IMG/VR virus record: IMGVR_UViG_3300025154_000230
Coordinates: 1-39,288 of that record
Reading direction: 5' to 3' (one strand)
Source: a virus
DNA: 39,288 nt
Made by a program: the position numbers and the translations under genes. This document shows positions 1 through 5,602 of this stretch, in pieces (the stretch's first letter is position 1; each line of letters begins with the position of its first letter). The notes under the pieces were generated by a model that was given only the letters and a program-made list of their open reading frames with translations, made no database searches and was not told where the DNA came from.

Positions 1-196
1 AACAAGTCGCAACAGCACTTTTAATATCGCCTTTTTACGGACGGTCGGAGGCAAGGGAAAAATTTTAATCAATCACGATATGCCTTTTGCGACTTGTTCG
101 GAGGGTATCCGTAATATTGTACGCTTTGTAAAACAATATTATCAAGACTTCATTGAAGATTACAGCGTACACGGCGATTTAATAATTGAAATATAA
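1..196 (+). CDS. Unknown protein, C-terminal part (continues from 38851)
   Basis: C-terminal end of the gene that starts at 38851. The stop TAA is at 194-196, only three bases before the amidoligase start at 200. After closing the circle at the terminal repeat the reading frame continues without interruption and ends in GDLIIEI. The codons from base 8 on are reliable; the first seven bases differ from the right-hand copy and should not be translated as real sequence. See the entry at 38851 for the full protein. Confidence 0.8.
   Translation, partial: TSRNSTFNIAFLRTVGGKGKILINHDMPFATCSEGIRNIVRFVKQYYQDFIEDYSVHGDLIIEI
8..133. repeat. Left copy of terminal direct repeat (circular-contig overlap)
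   Basis: The 126 bases here are identical to 39163-39288 at the right edge. The repeat lies inside a coding sequence that reads through the join in frame, so it is best explained as an assembly overlap of a circular or circularly permuted molecule rather than a physical end. Bases 1-7 do not match the corresponding bases left of the right copy (39156-39162). Instead bases 1-12 are the reverse complement of 87-98, so the first seven bases may be a fold-back artefact. Confidence 0.9.
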
Positions 197-199
197 ATT

Positions 200-1276
200 A
201 TGAAAAGCCAAATTCATAAAATCGGAATAGAGATTGAGGGGGAATGGGGACGGCGCGTACCCGCGCAAATAATAAGCGCCTTTGGCGGAGAAACAAAAGG
301 CGATGGCAGTATTCGGAGGTGCGAGGAAAACAGGTGCGAAGATTTAAGCATTATAGAATATACCAGCGAGGCCGAACCGATTAAAAATTTAAACAAGTTT
401 CAAAAATTATTTGACGCATTGCAGAATGCGCGGGAAAAAAATTTATTCCATTATAATAAGTCAATGGGGTTTCATATTCATATTAGTTTTAAACCGCGGG
501 AGCCGGCTGAATTGATAAGTCCGGAATTTTTAAATTTTTTTGAATGGAGCTTGCGGGAAAAATACAGCCAAGTACTGGAATATCGGAAGCAATCTACCTA
601 TGCTAAAATCAAAAAAAATAATCAAGATGAAGACGCCTTGCAAAACGGGGACAGATATAAATTTATCAATCTTATGCCCGCAATGAGCAAGCACGGGACG
701 ATAGAGTTTCGCATTTGGCCGAGTAATGAACCAAAAAAAATGTGGGAGTATTTACAATGGACATTAACCAAAACGCAATACTTTTTGAATAACGCGGATA
801 AATTTTTGAAAAGAAGCTTTACCATTAAAAGAAAAAAAAGTAAAAGAGAACTGAATTTAAATGACCATATAAACCTTATGCCGGACGCGGAAAAGAGAGA
901 TTTGAGAATGAGCTATATTTTGGAAGATAATGATAGAAATTTAGAGGGTGAAATAAGAAGTGGAACATTATTACCGCACGATGTTTACGAATTGCCGAAT
1001 TATGACAGGTATATTTATAATGATTTCTTGACGGAGGAATTGACATATACAATAGAAAAAGAAGCATTGAAAAATAAAATAATGAATGCCAAAATAGTTT
1101 TACAAATGTACGCGCCAAGGCGTTTTACCGCCGGCGCAAACATAAAAGAAAAAAATATAAAATACTTGAAAAAAATCTTATCGGATTATGGGCTGACTGT
1201 TGCCGATGTGTTTATAAGAGAAGCGAAAGTTAGAAATTATTTTAAATTATTAAAAACTAACGAACCATCGTTTTAA
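200..1276 (+). CDS. Amidoligase-family (COOH-NH2 ligase) enzyme
   Basis: 358 residues resembling the amidoligase family (PF12224 type), enzymes of the glutamine-synthetase/ATP-grasp-like class thought to use ATP to join a carboxylate to an amine. Seen: the N-terminal strand IGIEIEGEW (residues 8-16, with the paired acidic residues typical of the metal/ATP site), DGS near 35, IEYTS near 52-56, FHIHIS at 91-96, and GTIEFRIWPS near residue 170, the usual E-x-R motif late in the core. The roughly 150-residue C-terminal part is lysine-rich and unrecognised. ATG at 200 has no Shine-Dalgarno and follows the previous stop by three bases. It is followed after five bases by a class II glutamine amidotransferase, the classical partner that would supply ammonia. 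The substrate is unknown; peptide, cell-wall or small-metabolite targets are all possible. Confidence 0.75.
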   Translation: MKSQIHKIGIEIEGEWGRRVPAQIISAFGGETKGDGSIRRCEENRCEDLSIIEYTSEAEPIKNLNKFQKLFDALQNAREKNLFHYNKSMGFHIHISFKPREPAELISPEFLNFFEWSLREKYSQVLEYRKQSTYAKIKKNNQDEDALQNGDRYKFINLMPAMSKHGTIEFRIWPSNEPKKMWEYLQWTLTKTQYFLNNADKFLKRSFTIKRKKSKRELNLNDHINLMPDAEKRDLRMSYILEDNDRNLEGEIRSGTLLPHDVYELPNYDRYIYNDFLTEELTYTIEKEALKNKIMNAKIVLQMYAPRRFTAGANIKEKNIKYLKKILSDYGLTVADVFIREAKVRNYFKLLKTNEPSF

Positions 1277-1281
1277 AAATT

Positions 1282-2217
1282 ATGTGTAAATTATTAGTAG
1301 CGTTTCAAATAAATGCCGGTAAAGAATACGAACTGTTTAATGCGATAAACGCGCAAGAAGATACTATGCGTACGCAAACGCACGGCGCGGGCGTTTTGAC
1401 GGTGGACAAGGAAAACGCCATAGGCGTAGTACGCGAGGTATCGGACTATGACAAAGTATTTGCGACTTCTTCGGCGATGCAAGACATTGTCAATAAAAAG
1501 ATGATAGCCTATCATACGCGGTTAGCGTCAACGGGAAGCGTTAAGAAAGAGAATGTACATTTTTTTGATATAGACGGCCGGTATTTTATGGCGCATAATG
1601 GAATGGCTTATTTAAAAAGAGAATACGGCGGTTATAGCAGTGGTGGCAGTTTAGGCGCTTATGAGCGCGGTTTAGGGTGGCAGTCTTTAGGGTGGGAAAA
1701 AGAAAAAGAGAAAGAACCGGAACCGGAACCGGAAGCGCCAACGCTTAAGACTGAATTTGTCAATGGACAGAGTGTCTACTCAATGATGAATAATAAACAG
1801 GAATGGGAAAAGATATCCGGCAAGCGATATAAAAAGATAAGCAGGCGGTATCACGAAAACAAACAAAAAGAAAACGACACAACGGATACAATGCAATTTT
1901 TAGAAAGCTTAGACAAACCGATAACCGAGGACGGACTGCGCCAGCACATTAAAGATAGCGACTTCAGCGGAGTAGCCATAATTTATGACGCGGTGGATAA
2001 TATAGCGTGGATATTTTCTACCAGAAAAATTACGGCGTTGACGGACGGTAAAAATTATCTTGTGTTGTGTTCGTGGTCGGAAATACACAGAAAATTTATC
2101 GGGTATAAGAATATTTTAGGCTTCCGATTGCCGGATGAGAGCAAAGGATTTGAAATTGCCGAATATGACATACCGGCCGGAATAACCAAAGTAAATTTGA
2201 ATGACATTAAATTGTAA
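1282..2217 (+). CDS. Class II glutamine amidotransferase (Ntn hydrolase)
   Basis: 311 residues. Met1 is followed by Cys2, which after Met removal would be the N-terminal nucleophile of a class II glutaminase. Supporting motifs are GAGVL (36-40), YHTR (77-80, equivalent to the H-T/S-R substrate loop) and AHNG (104-107, oxyanion/NG motif). An acidic Lys/Glu/Pro linker around 137-152 separates the glutaminase domain from an unrecognised C-terminal domain of about 150 residues. The family hydrolyses glutamine to release ammonia for a partner synthetase. Its position five bases after the amidoligase gene suggests the two act as a pair. The Cys2 position strongly supports ATG 1282 as the start, despite no Shine-Dalgarno. 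No asparagine-synthetase domain is evident, so an independent amidating unit is more likely than a known biosynthetic enzyme. Confidence 0.75.
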   Translation: MCKLLVAFQINAGKEYELFNAINAQEDTMRTQTHGAGVLTVDKENAIGVVREVSDYDKVFATSSAMQDIVNKKMIAYHTRLASTGSVKKENVHFFDIDGRYFMAHNGMAYLKREYGGYSSGGSLGAYERGLGWQSLGWEKEKEKEPEPEPEAPTLKTEFVNGQSVYSMMNNKQEWEKISGKRYKKISRRYHENKQKENDTTDTMQFLESLDKPITEDGLRQHIKDSDFSGVAIIYDAVDNIAWIFSTRKITALTDGKNYLVLCSWSEIHRKFIGYKNILGFRLPDESKGFEIAEYDIPAGITKVNLNDIKL

Positions 2218-2222
2218 ACAAT

Positions 2223-2238
2223 CGTTAAGCTAAAGCTC
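2223..2238. repeat. Dispersed repeat copy upstream of HTH gene
   Basis: Copy of the family whose fullest form is AAGCGTTAAGCTAAAGCTC; here CGTTAAGCTAAAGCTC, ending four bases before the ATG of the gene at 2243. It contains the palindrome AGCTNAAGCT-like core AGCTAAAGCT and could fold as a small hairpin at the ribosome binding region. Confidence 0.7.
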
Positions 2239-2242
2239 AATT

Positions 2243-2569
2243 ATGCCGTATAAATTCCAAAGAACCAAAGCAAAGATACCGAGAGAATTGGACAGGCGCG
2301 TTAAGATAACACCGGAGGATAGAGCCAATATCTTGACTATGTATAATTTTGAACGATTGGCCGTTAGAGAGATAGTCCGGCGATTTAACAATAGAATTTC
2401 AAGGCGTTCCATAGATTATATTTGCAAGCCGGAAAAATTGGAACACGCCAAAGCGCTGTACAAAGAGCGGAGGAAGGACGGCCGGTATTACGACAAAGAA
2501 AAAGCAACCGTCTACGCGCGACTTCATCGGAGGTATAAACAAAGCATCAAAGACAATTTGGTAGCATAA
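2243..2569 (+). CDS. Small helix-turn-helix DNA-binding protein
   Basis: 108 residues, very basic. Residues 22-52 read like a resolvase/terminase-small-subunit type helix-turn-helix: ITPEDRANILTMY, then LAVREIVRRFN, then ISRRSIDYI as recognition helix. The C-terminal half (KDGRYYDKEKATVYARLHRRYKQ) is a basic tail seen in many small phage HTH proteins. It might be a transcription regulator of this operon or a small terminase subunit, but it is far from the large terminase (5603), so regulation is at least as likely. The start has no Shine-Dalgarno; a repeat hairpin lies directly upstream. Confidence 0.6.
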   Translation: MPYKFQRTKAKIPRELDRRVKITPEDRANILTMYNFERLAVREIVRRFNNRISRRSIDYICKPEKLEHAKALYKERRKDGRYYDKEKATVYARLHRRYKQSIKDNLVA

Positions 2570-2720
2570 AAAGAACGCTTTAAAATCAATCTTACGGCGG
2601 AGTAAAGCCAGCGCCATTTGAACTTATAATCTGTAAGTCAATATGACAAGTGCGACACTCCATTAGGCCATAAAAAATGCCAAATTGTGATTATAAACTA
2701 TAAAGAAAGGGGGTGGAATT

Positions 2721-2945
2721 ATGACAAAATTACTAAGTTTTTTAACGGCCAAGTGGTTTGACGCTCCTACTAAAAGCCTGTTAAAAGCAAACTTCGTGTA
2801 TTGGGATGAGGCAACCGGCGGATTGGAACTGTCAAAGACCGGACGACGCGCCTTGCATAGCATTTTGATTGAAAAGTATCGGGAGGAATTGACAGCTATG
2901 GCGGAAGCGATAAATGAGGAAGCGGAAAAACAGACGGAAAAATAA
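2721..2945 (+). CDS. Small protein of unknown function
   Basis: 74 residues, unrecognised. It begins after a strong Shine-Dalgarno (AAAGGGGGTGG, 2707-2717) about five bases before ATG, unlike its upstream neighbours. The N-terminal part (TKLLSFLTAKWFDAPTKSLLKANFVYWDEATGGLELSKTG) looks folded, and the last 30 residues form a charged, helix-prone tail rich in Glu and Lys. The 151 bases before it (2570-2720) carry no gene I can support. It is probably cotranscribed from the 38790 promoter and ends ahead of the small membrane protein at 2955. Confidence 0.7.
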   Translation: MTKLLSFLTAKWFDAPTKSLLKANFVYWDEATGGLELSKTGRRALHSILIEKYREELTAMAEAINEEAEKQTEK

Positions 2946-2954
2946 AAATAAAAT

Positions 2955-3104
2955 ATGCGCCATACTATAAAGCCATATACGATAAGGAAAAGCGGAGGCG
3001 AATGGAAAAAAGAAGCAATGAAAGTAAGCGGGTGGCTGATAGCCGTTGAGATAATTAAGGTAGTAATTGCATTATTGATTATCGCCTTTGTCTTCTCTAT
3101 ATAG
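2955..3104 (+). CDS. Small single-pass membrane protein
   Basis: 49 residues: a basic N-terminus (MRHTIKPYTIRKSGGEWKKE) followed by one hydrophobic helix from about residue 27 to 48 (WLIAVEIIKVVIALLIIAFV). Predicted topology is cytoplasmic N-terminus and a C-terminal membrane anchor. It starts nine bases after the preceding stop and is the last gene before the terminator at 3121. Function unknown; superinfection exclusion or membrane anchoring are open possibilities. Confidence 0.55.
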   Translation: MRHTIKPYTIRKSGGEWKKEAMKVSGWLIAVEIIKVVIALLIIAFVFSI

Positions 3105-3120
3105 AGAGCGCAATAGAGAG

Positions 3121-3149
3121 AGCCGGAATGATTTGTTCCGGCTTTTCTT
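3121..3149 (+). terminator. Rho-independent terminator
   Basis: Stem AGCCGGAA (3121-3128) and TTCCGGCT (3136-3143) with a seven-base loop, followed by TTTCTT. It closes the plus-strand amidoligase operon. Confidence 0.85.
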
Positions 3150-3176
3150 ATCCATCCGTATAACCTATAGCAAATT

Positions 3177-3191
3177 GTTAAGCTAAAGCTC
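3177..3191. repeat. Dispersed repeat copy
   Basis: GTTAAGCTAAAGCTC, same family as at 2223, 3243, 3302 and 3671, and inverted at 5307. No gene starts directly after it. Confidence 0.7.
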
Positions 3192-3220
3192 AGGAATGCG
3201 ACTTTAACGGCGTTTTATTA

Positions 3221-3318
3221 CAACATAAAAAATTATAAAATCAAGCGTTAAGCTAAAGCATAATAGAGATATTATATTATAACATAAAAAGTTATAAAGT
3301 CAAGCGTTAAGCTAAAGC
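3221..3318. repeat. Pair of 39-bp direct repeats, 59-bp period
   Basis: Copies at 3221-3259 and 3280-3318 differ at only three positions. Each is an AT-rich half (AACATAAAA..TTATAAA) followed by AAGCGTTAAGCTAAAGC, the dispersed repeat. They sit 29 bases before a DnaA box, so an iteron-like role at an origin is possible. Confidence 0.85.
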
Positions 3319-3346
3319 TCAAGGGGTGTATTTAAGGGGTGTAAAG

Positions 3347-3355
3347 TTATCCACA
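3347..3355 (+). promoter_or_regulatory. DnaA box (TTATCCACA)
   Basis: Perfect match to the high-affinity DnaA box, next to the 39-bp direct repeats and a strong promoter. A second perfect box is at 38574 and a one-mismatch form at 38729. Confidence 0.6.
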
Positions 3356-3391
3356 ACTTAGCGACTTGATAGGAGCTATTGCTATATTAAC

Positions 3392-3435
3392 GCTAACCTT
3401 AGCCTATTGACAGGGTTAAGATTATGCAGTATAAT
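3392..3435 (+). promoter_or_regulatory. Consensus sigma70 promoter with upstream GCTAACCTTAGC element
   Basis: -35 TTGACA (3407-3412), 17-base spacer, -10 TATAAT (3430-3435). The palindromic GCTAACCTTAGC (3392-3403) ends three bases before the -35. The same element lies four bases before the -35 of the promoter at 38790. Transcription would enter a roughly 340-base leader and then the small genes at 3783-4184. Confidence 0.85.
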
Positions 3436-3441
3436 GTATGT

Positions 3442-3782
3442 ATTAAGGATTTAAAATAAAAGTCTTTAATGGTGGAGCGATTGGATTTATCGGGATAACA
3501 TTGACGCGCCGACCTATGGCGGGTATGAATGGTAAACCGATTAAAAAAGTTATTTGACAACAATTAAAAATCTTCTGCTGGTATCCCAAAAATAAAAGAG
3601 ATATAGCAAGGCCTACGGCCTGAGATGATAGCAATTTATTTTTGAACGGAACGAGCGGATAATAAAGAATAAGCGTTAAGCTAAAGCTTAGCGACACTAT
3701 CGGAGGCGTTGAGTTATCCCGCTTGAGCGGTCAACGCTTAACGCTTCCGATAAAATATTATCAATTAAAATATAAAAACAAT
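3442..3782 (+). ncRNA. Long structured leader / possible regulatory RNA
   Basis: About 340 bases between a perfect promoter and the next start, with no convincing gene. Hairpins seen: AGGCC/GGCCT (around 3606-3620) and a nested stem TATCGGA (3698-3704)/TCCGATA (3746-3752), GCGTTGA (3706-3712)/TCAACGC (3731-3737) and CCGC/GCGG (3719-3730). An alternative ten-base pairing, AAGCGTTAAG (3671-3680) with CTTAACGCTT (3737-3746), excludes part of that stem. This could be a switching leader or a small RNA; no known riboswitch class is recognised. Confidence 0.4.
3671..3688. repeat. Dispersed repeat copy in leader
   Basis: AAGCGTTAAGCTAAAGCT; its first ten bases can pair perfectly with 3737-3746. Confidence 0.7.
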
Positions 3783-3953
3783 ATGACAAAAAAAGATTAT
3801 ATTATGTTGGCAAAATTAGTAAATTCTCATTTATTGTATGTATCTGTAAAGAATGTACCAGAATTTATTCAAAATTTAGTCAAAGAATTAAAAAAAGATA
3901 ACCCACGGTTTGATGAAGTAAAATTTAAAAAAGCTTGCGGAATTATTAACTAA
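3783..3953 (+). CDS. Small conserved-type phage protein, unknown function
   Basis: 56 residues from ATG 3783 (MTKKDYIMLAKLVN). A longer version using TTG at 3723 would run through the structured leader and is unlikely. The layout, MTKKDY..LAK at the N-terminus and NPRFDEVKFKKACG at the C-terminus, resembles short proteins common in phage early regions, but I cannot name the family. It is soluble and helix-rich. It is the first gene downstream of the promoter at 3407, so that promoter probably drives it. Confidence 0.65.
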   Translation: MTKKDYIMLAKLVNSHLLYVSVKNVPEFIQNLVKELKKDNPRFDEVKFKKACGIIN

Positions 3954-3972
3954 AAAACAAATAAAAAACAAT

Positions 3973-4113
3973 ATGCGAGTCATCTATTATTCGGGAACAT
4001 TAAGAAAACAAATGCAAGAATATCACGACAAAGAAAACAAAAAACAAAAATGGGAAATCGCCGCAATTATAGTATTAGTCTATGGATTATTGATTTATTC
4101 CGCCATTATATGA
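3973..4113 (+). CDS. Small membrane protein
   Basis: 46 residues: a charged N-terminal half (RKQMQEYHDKENKKQKW) and a C-terminal hydrophobic helix (IAAIIVLVYGLLIYSAII). It follows the previous stop by 19 bases and has no Shine-Dalgarno. The stop TGA overlaps the possible next start in ATGA. Function unknown. Confidence 0.55.
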   Translation: MRVIYYSGTLRKQMQEYHDKENKKQKWEIAAIIVLVYGLLIYSAII

Positions 4114-4184
4114 AGTACGCTATTTTTTCTTTTTCGGGAACGGTTGCGGAATTGATTGAGGAACTAAACAATTGGAACGCCTAA
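4110..4184 (+). CDS. Possible 24-residue peptide
   Basis: ATG overlaps the preceding stop (ATGA), a sign of translational coupling, and the frame ends eight bases before the terminator stem at 4192. Sequence starts MKYAIFSFSGTVAELIEEL. Position supports it, but length is too short for confidence. Confidence 0.35.
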   Translation: MKYAIFSFSGTVAELIEELNNWNA

Positions 4185-4191
4185 AAAAGAT

Positions 4192-4217
4192 AACCGGCCA
4201 ATAGGCCGGTTTTCCTT
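4192..4217 (+). terminator. Rho-independent terminator
   Basis: AACCGGCC (4192-4199), loop AATA, GGCCGGTT (4204-4211), then TTTT..TTT. Ends the 3783-4184 small-gene unit. Confidence 0.85.
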
Positions 4218-4261
4218 TGCGCTCTTTTTTCTTTTGTGAATTCATAGGGGTTTTATACTAC

Positions 4262-4289
4262 TTGACAAAAAAGAGAAAAGTGTTATAGT
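4262..4289 (+). promoter_or_regulatory. Sigma70-like promoter upstream of structured RNA
   Basis: -35 TTGACA (4262-4267), 16-base spacer, -10 TATAGT (4284-4289). No coding sequence follows on the plus strand for 1.3 kb, so the product would be the RNA candidate starting near 4296. Confidence 0.65.
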
Positions 4290-4295
4290 TTTCGG

Positions 4296-5075
4296 CCTAT
4301 TCTTATGGGAATTTCAGAAATGGGGTAGTGCGGGAGTTTTTTTTAAATACCCACGGGCAAAATTTTCTCTCTCCTTTCCTTTCCTTTTTTTTCATTTCAC
4401 CATTTCAATTTGTCAATGGGGGAGTAGGCTTTAAATAATACCCATTCGTATATATAATAATATATACACCCCAAATCTCTCTCCATATTCCCAAAACCGC
4501 TCTCCCCAAACCCAAATTCCGCCAATCTAATATTATTTTTTTTTAATCTCACATTACTGTACTCCCTTTCTCTTTCTTAACCAAGGAAACGGCTTTAACG
4601 GGTTGCCGATTCAACGGCGATTCAAAAAAAAACAAAACAAAACACTAATGTTCTCCTATTAGTCAAAAGGGTTGACTTTTAGAACAACTCATTGTGTAAT
4701 ATTAAATTACACTATGCGTATCCAATTATTTGCGTTCTCTCCTTTTAAAACATTACGAAGATGTCTTAAAGCTTAAAAAGTTTATGGCGCTGTTACCGTT
4801 AGAATAGATTTGCCACTAATCAAGGAATTGATACGATGACCTTGAAAACAAAATTGGATTTCTATTCTCGCTTATCCGCCAACTTTTTAATAGGACGGGG
4901 TTTCCCTAAGCCGTTATAGGGACAGTTCAAGCTTTATTATGACGGTTGGGAGTGGCAATAAAACTTGTGTTTCTTTCTTGAACCGGAGGAATCCGTGTTC
5001 CTTAGGTTATAGGCTTTTCTGTCAGGCGACCCCTATAATTTGAGTTGCAGTCGCCGGTTAGTAAAAACTAACCAT
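4296..5075 (+). ncRNA. Large structured RNA candidate with pseudoknots
   Basis: No supportable plus-strand gene, but dense perfect complementarity. Stems: 4773-4782/4881-4890 (10 bp), 4786-4789/4877-4880, 4801-4808/4861-4868 (8 bp) and 4821-4825/4840-4844, all nested. Then 4810-4817 pairs with 4951-4958 (8 bp) outside that domain, a pseudoknot. Also 4925-4931/4977-4983, 4905-4910/5001-5006, 5025-5030/5050-5055 whose loop 5031-5038 pairs with 4914-4921 (second pseudoknot), and 5056-5061/5068-5073 at the 3' end. The 5' half has hairpins at 4415-4446, 4448-4467, 4644-4663 and 4694-4712, with pyrimidine-rich single strands. Size and complexity recall large phage RNAs such as GOLLD or ROOL; I cannot assign it to either. 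Strand is inferred from the promoter at 4262; the 5' limit is uncertain. Confidence 0.6.
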
Positions 5076-5076
5076 T

Positions 5077-5304
5077 TTAAATCCCTAAATTTAAGGAATT
5101 AAAACGGGAAGTCTTTTTAGCTTCTTCAGTGGTAATTTTAGCTTTTTCCACCAGATATATTTGTCGGCAATTCGGGCAATAAAGGTGATAAGTGAAACAA
5201 TAAGCTCTTTTTAATCTGCTTCTTGTATCTTTTGTTATTCTTTTAATTACCGGAAAATTGCATTTTCTGCATAAATCTCCTTCTTTTTCAATTTTTCTTT
5301 TCAT
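5077..5304 (-). CDS. Small zinc-ribbon protein
   Basis: 75 residues with two CxxC pairs: LCRKC near residue 12-16 and YCPNC near 43-47, the typical four-cysteine zinc knuckle, and many basic residues around them. It probably binds nucleic acid. It is the only minus-strand gene in this part and is convergent with the structured RNA; its stop lies four bases from the RNA's last hairpin. The ATG (5304) is preceded on its own strand by the AAGCGTTAAGCTAAAGCTC repeat, as for the gene at 2243. Confidence 0.65.
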   Translation of the reverse strand: MKRKIEKEGDLCRKCNFPVIKRITKDTRSRLKRAYCFTYHLYCPNCRQIYLVEKAKITTEEAKKTSRFNSLNLGI

Positions 5305-5306
5305 AT

Positions 5307-5346
5307 GAGCTTTAGCTTAACGCTTGGGGCTTTAGCCTTAATTTAT
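5307..5346. repeat. Inverted dispersed repeat plus second AGCTTTAGCC-type unit
   Basis: GAGCTTTAGCTTAACGCTT (5307-5325) is the exact reverse complement of the repeat at 3302. It is followed by GGGGCTTTAGCCTTAATTT and ATG, nearly the unit seen at 30398-30420; here the plus-strand ATG is followed within three codons by a stop. Confidence 0.7.
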
Positions 5347-5360
5347 GCGCATTTAATTCC

Positions 5361-5415
5361 TTTTCAGCGCCATCATCAAGTAAAAAGAACAGTTGACAGA
5401 TGATGGCGTTGAAAA
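5361..5415. repeat. 17-bp inverted repeat (large hairpin)
   Basis: TTTTCAGCGCCATCATC (5361-5377) pairs with GATGATGGCGTTGAAAA (5399-5415) with one G-T wobble and a 21-base loop. It is the longest perfect-type stem in the window outside the RNA candidate. Position just before the terminase fits a packaging site, protein operator or RNA element. Confidence 0.7.
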
Positions 5416-5418
5416 AGA

Positions 5419-5430
5419 GCTAACCTTAGC
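5419..5430. promoter_or_regulatory. GCTAACCTTAGC palindromic element, third copy
   Basis: Same 12-base element found just before the -35 boxes at 3407 and 38790, here without an adjacent -35/-10. It lies between the large hairpin and the terminator-like hairpin, 128 bases upstream of the terminase promoter. Confidence 0.6.
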
Positions 5431-5441
5431 AAATAACGAAA

Positions 5442-5477
5442 AAAACCACTCGGTCTTTTTACAGACTTTGTGGTTTT
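5442..5477. terminator. Terminator-like hairpin (stronger on minus strand)
   Basis: AAAACCAC (5442-5449) pairs with GTGGTTTT (5470-5477); an inner stem GTCT/AGAC lies within. A T-run follows on both strands, seven Ts on the minus strand. Confidence 0.5.
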
Positions 5478-5546
5478 AATCGATGAAGATACTTTTCAGT
5501 ACTAAAATATAACCTCATAAGATGATTATAGCATACCCTTAAAATC

Positions 5547-5575
5547 TTGTCAATAGCCTTAAAGGGTGCTATATT
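5547..5575 (+). promoter_or_regulatory. Late-operon promoter before terminase
   Basis: -35 TTGTCA (5547-5552), 17-base spacer, -10 TATATT (5570-5575). ACCCTT (5535-5540) and AAGGGT (5562-5567) flank the -35, a possible operator. Start codon of the terminase is 28 bases downstream. Confidence 0.7.
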
Positions 5576-5602
5576 TTAATTAACTAAATTCATTATATAC
5601 CT

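Noticed and set aside
4640-5075. Group I or group II intron, tmRNA or RNase P RNA
   Set aside because: None of the conserved core sequences I know (domain V, P7/P3 core, tRNA-like end, P4 motif) can be seen, and it does not interrupt a gene.
3176-5346. CRISPR array from the dispersed repeats
   Set aside because: Copies are short, irregularly spaced, in both orientations and without uniform spacers.
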